64,000 bases of DNA from Nitrospira sp. CG24C. Lineage in GTDB: Bacteria; Nitrospirota; Nitrospiria; Nitrospirales; Nitrospiraceae. The DNA lies in assembly GCA_002869885.2 (NCBI GenBank), contig NEWR02000009.1, forward strand, positions 136,170 to 200,169, in the 5' to 3' direction. The notes below the pieces were generated by a model, which was not told where the DNA came from, searched no databases, and saw only the letters and a list, made by a program, of their open reading frames with translations. The translations under genes were made by a program, and so were the position numbers. Every line of letters starts with the position of its first letter. The first letter of the stretch is position 1. Of the stretch, positions 8,241-15,858 are shown piece after piece.

Positions 8241-8337
8241 CGCCAGTCTCGCGTGCCAAAATAGTATTTCCGCATCCTCCTGGGCCTCGGGAGGATTTTT
8301 CTCGCACCATTGCTGATCTTGTATTGGGCCGATCGGC

Positions 8338-9285
8338 TCAGCCGACTTGGGCCGGTTCGGCGGTGAGTTCTCGCGGTTCCAGTAGGGCTCCGACTTCTTC
8401 GGACTCCGTCTCAATTTCAAACCGCTCTCTCCTGATCTCGTTGCCGGTTCTACTTCGATAGACCAGCTCATCCGTGTCGAGATCATATTCGGGAATCTCG
8501 GCGCTCTCCCATCGCTGCACGAAGTAGTGGGCATAGAGGGTATAGAGGCCGTGGTCCTTGCGGTTGTGCCGCAGGACATACTCCGGCATGGTCTGGACAT
8601 CCAGGTCGGCATGGTAATGCTGGAGCCAGAGGTAGTCTCCGAGGATCACCAATTTCATCAACGGGGAATCCGAGTAGAACTTGAGTTTAATGACCTTCCC
8701 CATAGCCTTCAGCCGCTTGAGGAGCTGGATACTTTGTCGAACTTCTTCCCGGAATGTATTCAACGTGAACTCGGGATGGCCGATCGCCTGTATGCGCGCG
8801 CTCGCTTCCTGGCTGTAGGGATTCACCAGCATGATTCTGGCCCCCAGGCATTTGTCGAGGACCGACGACAGACCCCCTACTTGATCCACAAAGGTGCTGT
8901 GGCCGCTTGACCCGATGACCGAGATGGTTCGGCCTGTGCCCTGCTCTTCTTTGAGTTGCTTGATGTGCCGTTGCGCTCCCCGCGTGCGGCGCGGGAAGAA
9001 CGAGACAAGGCCGGCGCCTGCCGCCACGGCAGCAAGAGCCCGATCCCGTATGCTGCGATGGAAGTAGTTAAGGCAGGCGATCAGGAGGATCGCCACCGTC
9101 ATTTCCACGGCAATGAGCGAGAGCAGGTCATGTTCGACACGAGACCAGAACGACAAAAACTGTTTGGCGCCTGCCGGGAGCGAGAGCGCAATGCCAGCAC
9201 TCAGGGCGACGACGATAATGTGATAGAGACTTCCTGCGGTATTGCGGAGGAAGTCTCGGACTGTTGACCATATTTCTTGAAACAA
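8338..9285 (-). CDS. Membrane-anchored protein of unknown function
   Basis: A 315-residue protein with two predicted N-terminal membrane segments (about 19-37 and 53-73), then an arginine-rich turn (FFPRRTRG, ~96-103) and a soluble domain of about 200 residues that should face the cytoplasm. That domain carries SVIGSSGHSTF (~121-131), an IMLVNP strand and LQHYHADLDV. The pattern (glycine-serine turn, buried strand, later His-containing strand) is loosely like PLD-type sensor domains, but I cannot assign it. The start is TTG at 9285, supported by AGAGGTG five bases upstream; no early in-frame ATG exists. The C-terminal tail is very acidic. Confidence 0.7.
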   Translation of the reverse strand: MFQEIWSTVRDFLRNTAGSLYHIIVVALSAGIALSLPAGAKQFLSFWSRVEHDLLSLIAVEMTVAILLIACLNYFHRSIRDRALAAVAAGAGLVSFFPRRTRGAQRHIKQLKEEQGTGRTISVIGSSGHSTFVDQVGGLSSVLDKCLGARIMLVNPYSQEASARIQAIGHPEFTLNTFREEVRQSIQLLKRLKAMGKVIKLKFYSDSPLMKLVILGDYLWLQHYHADLDVQTMPEYVLRHNRKDHGLYTLYAHYFVQRWESAEIPEYDLDTDELVYRSRTGNEIRRERFEIETESEEVGALLEPRELTAEPAQVG

Positions 9286-9413
9286 GGATGCACCTCTTTA
9301 AGTAAGAAAAGACGACCCCACGGCGATGTCGGGCTAGCAATGCGAGCGATGGATGGGTACGCCTTAGGCGGAGTGCTCGGCAGATGCAGAACGGCTGCGT
9401 GCGGACAAAAAAA

Positions 9414-9480
9414 GATCGCGTGAGACTTCGTGTTTCCAGGAGGACTGCAGCCTCCGAGCACGGAAGGTCTTACGCGATCA
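9414..9480. repeat. Inverted repeat upstream of the membrane-protein gene
   Basis: GATCGCGTGAGACTT (9414-9428) and AGGTCTTACGCGATC (9466-9480) are complementary at 13 of 15 positions, with a smaller CTGCAG-centred inner repeat. It lies in the 9286-9617 gap, which otherwise contains only the hairpin repeat near 9528; no gene is visible there. Confidence 0.5.
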
Positions 9481-9527
9481 CGTTGCACCCTACCACGAAC
9501 GTATCAGCCACGCAACTGGTTGCTCCA

Positions 9528-9597
9528 GTTTGTTTGGTTTGTCTCGTTTATTTGGTTGAACCAAACTAACCGGATAAACCAGATGAACCAAACAAAC
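9528..9597. repeat. GGTTGAACC-loop hairpin repeat, copy 2
   Basis: The best-formed copy of the family: arms of about 30 bases (GTTTGTTTGGTTTGTCTCG... near 9530-9557 and its near-complement ending near 9597) around the loop gaaccaaact. It lies just past the stop codon of the minus-strand glutathionyl-hydroquinone reductase gene (9618), consistent with a terminator role. Confidence 0.75.
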
Positions 9598-9617
9598 CAA
9601 AAGAACCGGTCTGCTCG

Positions 9618-10562
9618 TTACCGCAGAAGTTCTCGGCCGTGAGGAGTGGTCAGATCTTGGTCGGGGCCAAGGGGGACGATACGGGTTGGATTGATGTCGT
9701 CGTGGGTGATGTAGTAATGCCGCTTGATGTGGTCGAAGTTCACGGTATCGGCGATACCGTCGGTCTGATAGAGGTCTTTGAGGTAGCCGAAGAGGTTGGG
9801 GTAGTCGATGATCCGTCTAAGGTTGCATTTGAAATGGCCATGGTAGACGGCGTCGAAGCGTATGAGGGTGACGAACAAGCGCCAATCGGTTTCGACGAAT
9901 TGTGAACCAAAGAGATAGCGTTGGCGTGCCAGCCTGGCCTCGAGTTGGTCGAGGGCCTCGAAAAGGCGCAACACAGCTCGTTCATAGGCCTGCTGCGAAG
10001 TGGCAAATCCCGCGCGATAGACCCCGTCGTTCACGTTTTCGTAGATGAAGGTATTGAGGTCGTCGATCTCCTTCCTGATTCCTTCCTGATACAGATCGAT
10101 CCTGCTCTCGGTGAAGCGATTGAACTCGCCGTTGAACATGCGCATGAGGTCGTCGTCAGAATTGGTGACGATGCGCTTTGTCACCCGGTCCCACAACGCG
10201 GGGACGGTGAACCGCCCCCGATAGTTCGGATCGGTGGCCTTGTAGGCCTGGCTGAGGAACTGGAATCCATTGATGGGATCGATTGAATGCCCCGGTCCTT
10301 CGCGGAAGGCCCAGCCTCGCTCGTCGCGGATCGGGTCTACGACCGTCATACCGATCACGCCTTCCAGCTTCTTGAGTTTCCGCACAATAATTGTCCGATG
10401 CGCCCAGGGGCAGGCCCATGAGACATAGAGATGGTAGCGACCGCTCGCTGCCTGGTAGCCTGAGTTACCGTTCGCGGTCACCCAGCCTTGAAAGGCATCC
10501 GGCTGTCTAATGAAGGAGCCTTCGAGGTTTTGCTCATCTGGAAATTGTGCCTGAATGGTCAT
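9618..10562 (-). CDS. yqjG: Glutathionyl-hydroquinone reductase (YqjG/ECM4 type)
   Basis: A 314-residue Xi-class glutathione transferase homologue. The catalytic motif CPWAH is at 51-55, C51 being the cysteine that attacks glutathionyl-hydroquinones. The N-terminal thioredoxin-like domain carries the usual insertion and is followed by an all-helical C-terminal domain (about 160-310). The family reduces glutathionyl- or other thiol-hydroquinone adducts in the cytoplasm. The ATG at 10562 has GAGGAG upstream and its length matches the family. It is divergent from the small exported protein at 10929, across a repeat-rich spacer. Confidence 0.93.
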   Translation of the reverse strand: MTIQAQFPDEQNLEGSFIRQPDAFQGWVTANGNSGYQAASGRYHLYVSWACPWAHRTIIVRKLKKLEGVIGMTVVDPIRDERGWAFREGPGHSIDPINGFQFLSQAYKATDPNYRGRFTVPALWDRVTKRIVTNSDDDLMRMFNGEFNRFTESRIDLYQEGIRKEIDDLNTFIYENVNDGVYRAGFATSQQAYERAVLRLFEALDQLEARLARQRYLFGSQFVETDWRLFVTLIRFDAVYHGHFKCNLRRIIDYPNLFGYLKDLYQTDGIADTVNFDHIKRHYYITHDDINPTRIVPLGPDQDLTTPHGRELLR

Positions 10563-10605
10563 CGTCTGGCTCCTCGTTTCTCTACCGTAGCATATTGCGG
10601 AGTGA

Positions 10606-10719
10606 GGGGGGGAGGGGGGGAGGGGATGGAGGCTGATGATCTTCTGTGCTCGCGCAACGCGCGGCCTCAGAAGGCCCTCGTTGGACGCGCGCAATGGAAG
10701 ATCAATCAGCCCCCATCCC
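10606..10719. repeat. G-run followed by imperfect inverted repeat with 23-base arms
   Basis: A purine tract with runs of 7, 7 and 4 guanines separated by single A bases (10606-10625) leads into an inverted repeat: the left arm 10622-10644 (GGGGATGGAGGCTGATGATC...) pairs with 10697-10719 (GAAGATCAATCAGCCCCCAT...) apart from about two differences. Smaller arms GCGCG and GGCCT/AGGCC lie inside. This occupies the 10563-10928 divergent spacer between yqjG and the 10929 gene. No gene is visible in that spacer. Confidence 0.65.
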
Positions 10720-10928
10720 TGGAGAGACAGCGAGCGAGCTTGGAGGGATCAATTAGATGGGTGATGGTTGCTCGATGCGCGTAGGTGCGGATTGACTGAG
10801 ACCATTCTGAAAAGTAAAATGCCAACATATTCTCTTCCGGAGAACGGTTGGTAGTCTGACGAGAGGCTATCCAGAAGGGGAGGTAGGCGGCAGTGTCCAT
10901 TCAGTTGGTTCAAACTAAGGAGGTTGCG

Positions 10929-11294
10929 ATGAATGTGGTGGGACGTATCGGGTTCATGGGATTAGGGATTACGTTGGCGGGCTGTCTTAGTGGGGCGCCA
11001 GTCTTTGCAGGGGATAAACCAGCGGCTGCACCAGTAGCGGACGGGTCAAAGGTGACGATTACGTCTCCCAAGGACGGGGAGAAGGTCAGTGACACCTTTG
11101 AGGTGAAGTACGAGTTGACCCAGGGCTCCGTAGGTACGCATGTCCATGCATATGTGGACGATCAGTATCAGAAGGGTTTTAAGGGGGAGCTTAAGGGCCT
11201 GAGCAAGGGGACGCACAAGATCACTGTGACTGGTGCTACAAAGGACCACGATCCTGTCACGGCTAGCCATAGCATCACCGTCGACGTGCAATAG
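10929..11294 (+). CDS. Small exported protein, putative lipoprotein
   Basis: A 121-residue protein with an N-terminal export signal; LAGC at 16-19 is lipobox-like, so C19 may be lipidated, although a second cleavage site (FAG) follows. The mature part is a single small beta-rich domain (about 45-121) with HVHAYVDDQY and a SHSITVDV ending, like DUF4399-type periplasmic domains; that match is from memory. AAGGAGG lies six bases before the ATG at 10929, a decisive start. A 13-bp terminator hairpin follows directly, so it is likely a single-gene unit. Function unknown. Confidence 0.8.
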   Translation: MNVVGRIGFMGLGITLAGCLSGAPVFAGDKPAAAPVADGSKVTITSPKDGEKVSDTFEVKYELTQGSVGTHVHAYVDDQYQKGFKGELKGLSKGTHKITVTGATKDHDPVTASHSITVDVQ

Positions 11295-11319
11295 GGCTAT
11301 CACCAGCCATCTTCAAGGC

Positions 11320-11358
11320 CACCAGGGCCTCTTGTGAAAGAGGCCCTGGTGCGCCGGT
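11320..11358 (+). terminator. Terminator hairpin after the small exported protein gene
   Basis: A perfect 13-bp stem (CACCAGGGCCTCT at 11320-11332 with AGAGGCCCTGGTG at 11339-11351), 6-base loop, and a short TTT shortly after. It can also serve the converging antiporter gene that ends at 11450. Confidence 0.75.
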
Positions 11359-11449
11359 TTCACAAACCGTTTCCAGCCCTTCTCCTGGACTGACTCACGT
11401 CATTTCCTGGCAGCCTATTTTATTTTCCGATCTTCCATTCCGCAGAGCA

Positions 11450-12700
11450 TTACGGCATCGGGTTGGGGGGCGCCGGCGGATTACGCTGTGGGCCGGATCG
11501 AATTTCACTCGATGGTGGGGTTCCGATCTTCAACATTCGCGTAAGCAACGGAATCGCTGTTCCCTGCATCACGACCGACGTGAGCGCGATAAAGAACACC
11601 ATATGGAAGATCATGTCTGCCTTCTCGATCCCGGCCACTAAGGGAAACGTAGCCAAGATGATCGGCACAGCCCCACGGAGCCCTGCCCAGGCTACAAGCG
11701 TCTGCTCTCGAAGGGACATCGGCGAAAAAGCCAACGCCACGTGGACACTCGCAGGGCGGGCGATGAAGATCAGGAAAAGGGAAATCAGGATGCCTGCCCC
11801 AGCGATTGGCACGAGCCTTGCTGGAAATACTTGTAGCCCCAGCGCCAAAAACATGGTGACTTGCATCAGCCAGGCCAGCCCATCGTGAAAATGCAAGACA
11901 CTCTGCTGGTGAGTAAACGGCTTTCGCTGCATGACGAGCCCTGCCAGGTATACGGCAAGAAAGCCACTTCCGTCCAAGTAGTCGGTCAGGCCGTACGTCA
12001 GCAGCGCCAGCGCCACCGACAGTACCGGATAAATGCCCTCCAACTCCAAGTCGAGCGCATTGAACGACCGTCGCATGATCTCGCCCATCGCAATGCCAAT
12101 CGCCGTTCCCACGCCCATTTGCATCACGAAGAATACGACAAGCTCCCCAAAAGAGGTTGAGGGTTCCGTCAACAGTCGAATCAGCGCGATCGTCAGCACG
12201 ACGGCCATCGGATCGTTGCTGCCTGATTCAAATTCGAGCAATTGGACCAATCGTCTGGGGATCTTGGTCCTCCGCGCTCGTAGCACCATGAAGACGGCAG
12301 CAGCATCGGTGGACGATACAATTGCGCCGAGCAAGAGGCCCTCCAGGAATGAGAACCCTTGGACCCAGGCAACAAATATTCCGATGAGCAGCGCAGTGAT
12401 CAGAACTCCGATAGTCGAGAGCGATAGCCCCTGCCATACGATGGGGCGCACCGCCGTCCACTCCGTGTCCAATCCGCCAGAAAATAGAATCAAGACGAGC
12501 GCAGTGATACCCAGTGACCGCACCAGAGACGGATTGTCGAAAGTGAGGCCGCCAAGACCGTCGGACCCCGCCAACATACCGATGGCGAGAAACAAGACCA
12601 GCGAGGGGATGCCAAACCGATTCGAGAGCTTGATCGTCAAAATGCTCAGAATGATGAGGCTTGAAAAAACGATGAAGATCACGCCAATGGACGTCGGCAT
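11450..12700 (-). CDS. CPA1 cation/proton antiporter, NhaP type
   Basis: A 416-residue integral membrane protein with about 12 predicted helices. Family motifs are visible: SSTDAAAVF (~128-136), the acidic ESGSNDP (~157-163) carrying the likely ion-binding aspartate, and WAGLRGAVPI (~350-359). These proteins exchange Na+ or K+ for protons across the inner membrane. It lacks the cytoplasmic TrkA-C/CorC-like regulatory domains of NhaP2 (about 580 residues) and ends in a short proline-rich tail. The ion cannot be told from sequence. It is a single gene, convergent with the small exported protein. Confidence 0.88.
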   Translation of the reverse strand: MPTSIGVIFIVFSSLIILSILTIKLSNRFGIPSLVLFLAIGMLAGSDGLGGLTFDNPSLVRSLGITALVLILFSGGLDTEWTAVRPIVWQGLSLSTIGVLITALLIGIFVAWVQGFSFLEGLLLGAIVSSTDAAAVFMVLRARRTKIPRRLVQLLEFESGSNDPMAVVLTIALIRLLTEPSTSFGELVVFFVMQMGVGTAIGIAMGEIMRRSFNALDLELEGIYPVLSVALALLTYGLTDYLDGSGFLAVYLAGLVMQRKPFTHQQSVLHFHDGLAWLMQVTMFLALGLQVFPARLVPIAGAGILISLFLIFIARPASVHVALAFSPMSLREQTLVAWAGLRGAVPIILATFPLVAGIEKADMIFHMVFFIALTSVVMQGTAIPLLTRMLKIGTPPSSEIRSGPQRNPPAPPNPMP

Positions 12701-12836
12701 CGTGCTTGTCTTTCGAGGTTGTTCGACGAGACCCGATGCGGTCTATAGCACAGACGACCGGATCACGCTAGCCACAAGATGAGGAAAAGAGCGGTTACCT
12801 AGGCAAATAGAGAGGCTGGGAGAGGATAGGCGGTAG

Positions 12837-13186
12837 GACTTTCGCTACGCCATCGAGATTCGCAACCCCGGGCTGCTTGGTCCTGAGTACCAGAAAGTGC
12901 TTGAAAGCCATGGCGTCACTCGCGGGCCAGTACACAAGAATGCAAGAGTTCACCGCGGTATTCACGGTGCTGCGACTTCTCGCGCCGTTCAAGATGTCCT
13001 ATGCAGCCGCGAAGAAGCGGCCAACCCGTATGCCAAGATCGTGGAAGAGTTACCACAGAGCGCCGAGAGACGGGGCAGTTGGTACGACAGGCCCTCAGCG
13101 AAGGCTGTCACGCGTACGTGTAGGTCAATAATCGCTCAGAGGGGAATGCGCCGTTGCCGGCATTCTCAGAGGTACTTCGCGCCTAA
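12837..13186 (+). pseudogene. DUF72 family relic
   Basis: Broken reading frames here join into the C-terminal half of a DUF72 protein. One frame gives FRYAIEIRNPGLLGPEY from 12840; another gives GQYTRMQEF; a third ends AYV-stop-VNNRSEGNAPLPAFSE-VLRA with a TAA at 13184-13186. RYAIEIRN and VNNRSEGNAP are recognisable conserved DUF72 blocks. At least two frameshifts and one in-frame TAG (13126-13128 region) are needed, and the N-terminal half is missing. It is clearly dead. Confidence 0.7.
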
Positions 13187-13254
13187 CAGATGTTTTCGCT
13201 CAGTGAACCCCTCTATCAGACCCTGAAGTCGGAGGGATGATGGATCGGTCGGGG

Positions 13255-13437
13255 TCAGATGACTTGAAAGGGGTCACGGGTGTTGGCGGCAACCAATTCA
13301 CCGCAGGCAGTACAGTGATAATTATCGGTCAAATAATCGTCGTTGTTATGTTCCAATTCCAGGTGCAGATGCCTACAAGGTGGATTGTCCCCCTCTGCCC
13401 ACTTCTCGCGTAACGAAGCAGCTTGTGCCTTGGTCAT
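13255..13437 (-). CDS. Small protein with a putative zinc-binding C/H set
   Basis: A 60-residue protein with CRH at 21-23 and CTAC at 42-45, which could bind one zinc ion; the middle is rich in His, Glu and Asp. I chose the ATG at 13437 because GGGGGTGGG lies at ribosome-binding distance; an ATG at 13452 is in frame but has no such site. A 31-codon frame ends overlapping this start (ATGA), within decayed coding sequence upstream. Family not recognised with confidence; the composition looks like a genuine small soluble protein. Confidence 0.55.
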   Translation of the reverse strand: MTKAQAASLREKWAEGDNPPCRHLHLELEHNNDDYLTDNYHCTACGELVAANTRDPFQVI

Positions 13438-13479
13438 GATGCCCACCCCCATTGTTCGATACCGTAGCCGAGCCCTTCA

Positions 13480-13890
13480 TCATCTAACAAATTGGTCAAC
13501 GAGATCAACTGGAGATTGTACTGATCCATTGTCGTCCAAGGCATAATTTAACCAGCGCGGGCTTACCTGCAACTCCTTGAAATCATAGGTGACGTGTTTT
13601 GCGTGCAAATCGAGGTCTCCTGTCCGTACAGGTGCTGGTTAAAACTCAGGAGGCGCTGCTGCATAAGCTTGAATTCATTGTTTCCAGAGCCATTTAGGGC
13701 GTCCATCAATCCCATACGGATCAGGCATTTCGGTCAGACGCTGTACAAGATCCAATTCTCAGAAAGTTATTGGTGGACAAAAGACAAGGTTGGTTGCGAG
13801 TCTTTTCTGATCACTTGGCCCACAGTCTTTCCGGTTGCAACTTTCTCTTGGTTATCCGTCGCGACCTTGCGCTTTTCCAATAGAGTTCCA
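13480..13890 (-). pseudogene. Decayed minus-strand coding sequence, product unknown
   Basis: Reading the minus strand, protein-like stretches appear in different frames one after another: a piece ending near 13769 (ATGKTVGQVIRKDSQP), one ending at 13675 (TEMPDPYGIDGRPKWLW), one near 13620-13706 (EFKLMQQRLLSFNQHLYGQ) and one ending at 13480 (GDLDLHAKHVTYDFKELQV). The succession suggests one or more genes broken by frameshifts. I do not recognise the family. The rest of the 13438-14136 gap shows only GC-rich inverted repeats near 14040-14126. Confidence 0.35.
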
Positions 13891-14136
13891 GTATTTCAAC
13901 ACTTAAGCCGATACGTATGGAGATGAAATAAGGGAGCACTATTTTGGAGTTTCAGGAGGCAGGGAATCCGGTGCGGAGATAGATTTTTCGGGCGTATCTC
14001 GTGAGGTTCGGCTAGAGTCAAGCCAAGCTTACGAGTAAGAGACGAGATGACAGCAGCACCGCGCTTCGCGGCGTGGTGGCGTATCGGCGGTTGGAGTAGA
14101 CGTCGTCGTGAGTAATGTGGGCTAGAGGTCACTTTC

Positions 14137-15477
14137 ATGCCTCATAAACAGGTCGTCATTATCGGGGGTGGGTTCGGAGGCCTGACGGCGGCGCAATCGG
14201 TGCACGATGCCGACGTGGTGCTTATCGACCGCACCAATCATCATCTGTTTCAACCCTTACTCTACCAGGTGGCCACTTCCGCGCTGTCTCCTGGCGATAT
14301 CGCCTGGCCGTTACGCACGATCTTTCGGCGGCATCCGCATGTTCGCGTCGTCATGGATGAAGTCTTATCCATCGATCGTGCGGCGCGTCTCATACGATTG
14401 CGGGACAGCAGGCCGATTGGGTTCGACGTCCTTATCGTGGCGCCTGGATCGCGGCACTCGTATTTTGGGCACGACGCGTGGGAAGAGTCTGCGCCAGGAC
14501 TCAAGACCCTCGCCGATGCCGTCTACCTTCGCGAGAAGATGCTGCTGGCGTTTGAGGAGGCTGAACGCCGACGCATGGCCATCGGCACAGGAGAGCGACT
14601 TACCTTTGTGATCGTGGGGGGAGGGCCTACCGGCGTGGAGTTGGCTGGCTCGTTGGCGGAGATCGGGCGGAAAGCCATGGGGCCGGATTTTCCGAACTTG
14701 CGCCTCAATGATCTTGCCATTCTGCTCGTGGAAGGCGGATCTCGCGTTCTACCAGGGTTCAGCCCCGATCTGTCGGCGAAAGCGGCGGCTGCGCTCAAGC
14801 GCAAAGGCGTCACGATCAAGCTCAACAGCCTGGTGAGTGAGATCCGTGCCGATGGCCTGATGATCGGGAGCGAATTCGTTCGGTCCACGCATATCATCTG
14901 GGCGGCAGGCAATAGGGCGTCGCCGCTTCTGACTTCACTCGGACTTCCCCAGGATGGGTCCGGCCGGATCAAGGTTCAACCGGATCTGACGATTCCAGAA
15001 GATCCTTGGATTTTTATTATCGGCGATGCCGCGCATTGTGCCGATCCGGACGGGAACCCTCTGCCGGGAATCGCTCCCGTCGCCGTGCAGCAAGGCCGCT
15101 ATGTCGCGAGGCTCATTCGTGAAGAAACTGCGCCTGATCAGCGCCGGCCGTTTGTCTATGCGGATCAAGGCATGCTGGCGACCATCGGACGTGCACAGGC
15201 TGTAGCGCAGATCGGCCTCTTGCGCCTGTCCGGCCTGTCCGCCTGGTTGCTCTGGTGTGTGGTGCATGTCTTTTTACTCATCGAGTTCCGCAGTCGTGTG
15301 CGGGTGATGTCGGAATGGGTCTGGTACTACCTCACATTCAAGCCGGGCGCAAGAATCATCTATATGAAAACACGTCAGGCTGGCGAAGAATCAGAACGTC
15401 GCCGTCGCGCTTCGCGGGGTCTGACTCGAAAGACTGATGTGGTTCCGACAGAGAAGATTGAGAAACAGGCCATGTAA
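14137..15477 (+). CDS. ndh: Type II NADH dehydrogenase (NDH-2), FAD-dependent
   Basis: A 446-residue flavoprotein with two Rossmann motifs: FAD-binding GGGFGG at 10-15 and NAD(H)-binding GGGPTGVELAG near 161-171. The conserved IIGDAAHC block (~294-301) contacts FAD. A hydrophobic amphipathic segment near 365-390 (LSAWLLWCVVHVFLLIEF) fits the membrane-binding C-terminal region. NDH-2 passes electrons from NADH to quinone without pumping protons. AGAGGT precedes the ATG. The gene stands alone; a degraded end of the 196-bp element type lies just upstream at 14111-14126. Confidence 0.92.
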   Translation: MPHKQVVIIGGGFGGLTAAQSVHDADVVLIDRTNHHLFQPLLYQVATSALSPGDIAWPLRTIFRRHPHVRVVMDEVLSIDRAARLIRLRDSRPIGFDVLIVAPGSRHSYFGHDAWEESAPGLKTLADAVYLREKMLLAFEEAERRRMAIGTGERLTFVIVGGGPTGVELAGSLAEIGRKAMGPDFPNLRLNDLAILLVEGGSRVLPGFSPDLSAKAAAALKRKGVTIKLNSLVSEIRADGLMIGSEFVRSTHIIWAAGNRASPLLTSLGLPQDGSGRIKVQPDLTIPEDPWIFIIGDAAHCADPDGNPLPGIAPVAVQQGRYVARLIREETAPDQRRPFVYADQGMLATIGRAQAVAQIGLLRLSGLSAWLLWCVVHVFLLIEFRSRVRVMSEWVWYYLTFKPGARIIYMKTRQAGEESERRRRASRGLTRKTDVVPTEKIEKQAM

Positions 15478-15579
15478 CTCACATCTTGCAGTGATGCCAT
15501 ACGTCCTACCCCGTTTCGTAAAGTGCCACCCCACGCGAACACGCTCTCCAGCTGAAGCAGACTGTTATCAGGTTTACCG

Positions 15580-15680
15580 GGGCTTGTCTGATTTTGGGGT
15601 TGAACGAAACTAACCAGATTGCCTGAATCGATCAGACAGACAAAAGCAACCAGATGAACCAGACAGATCAGGTTTGCCTC
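15580..15680. repeat. GGTTGAAC-loop hairpin repeat, copy 3
   Basis: It contains the family core GGTTgaacgaaactAACC (15598-15615) flanked by CAGACAGACAAA and AACCAGATGAACCAGA words. The arms are less well paired than in copies 1 and 2. It lies in the 15478-15858 gap between the NDH-2 gene and the beta-propeller gene; nothing else was identified there apart from a TTGACC at about 15749 that could be a -35 box. Confidence 0.65.
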
Positions 15681-15858
15681 AGATTCGCAAGCCTGAGACG
15701 TTCTGCTTTGCCGAAATTCTTTTTCCGTAGCCAGCTAGCCAGCCATTGACCTGTCAAAAGAATCCACTTACTCTATAGCCGTTTCTGCGAGTATGAAGGT
15801 CATTGTCTGATAGTAAGCGACTGAATTCACGCCTATCACGTCTGATTGAAGGAGGCCA

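Noticed and set aside
13594..13926. 110-codon plus-strand frame
   Set aside because: Composition is erratic (Cys/Arg/Trp rich) and it lies opposite more convincing decayed minus-strand sequence.
7083..15680. CRISPR array made of the GGTTGAACC repeats
   Set aside because: Copies are kilobases apart, palindromic and imperfect, with no regular spacers and no cas genes.
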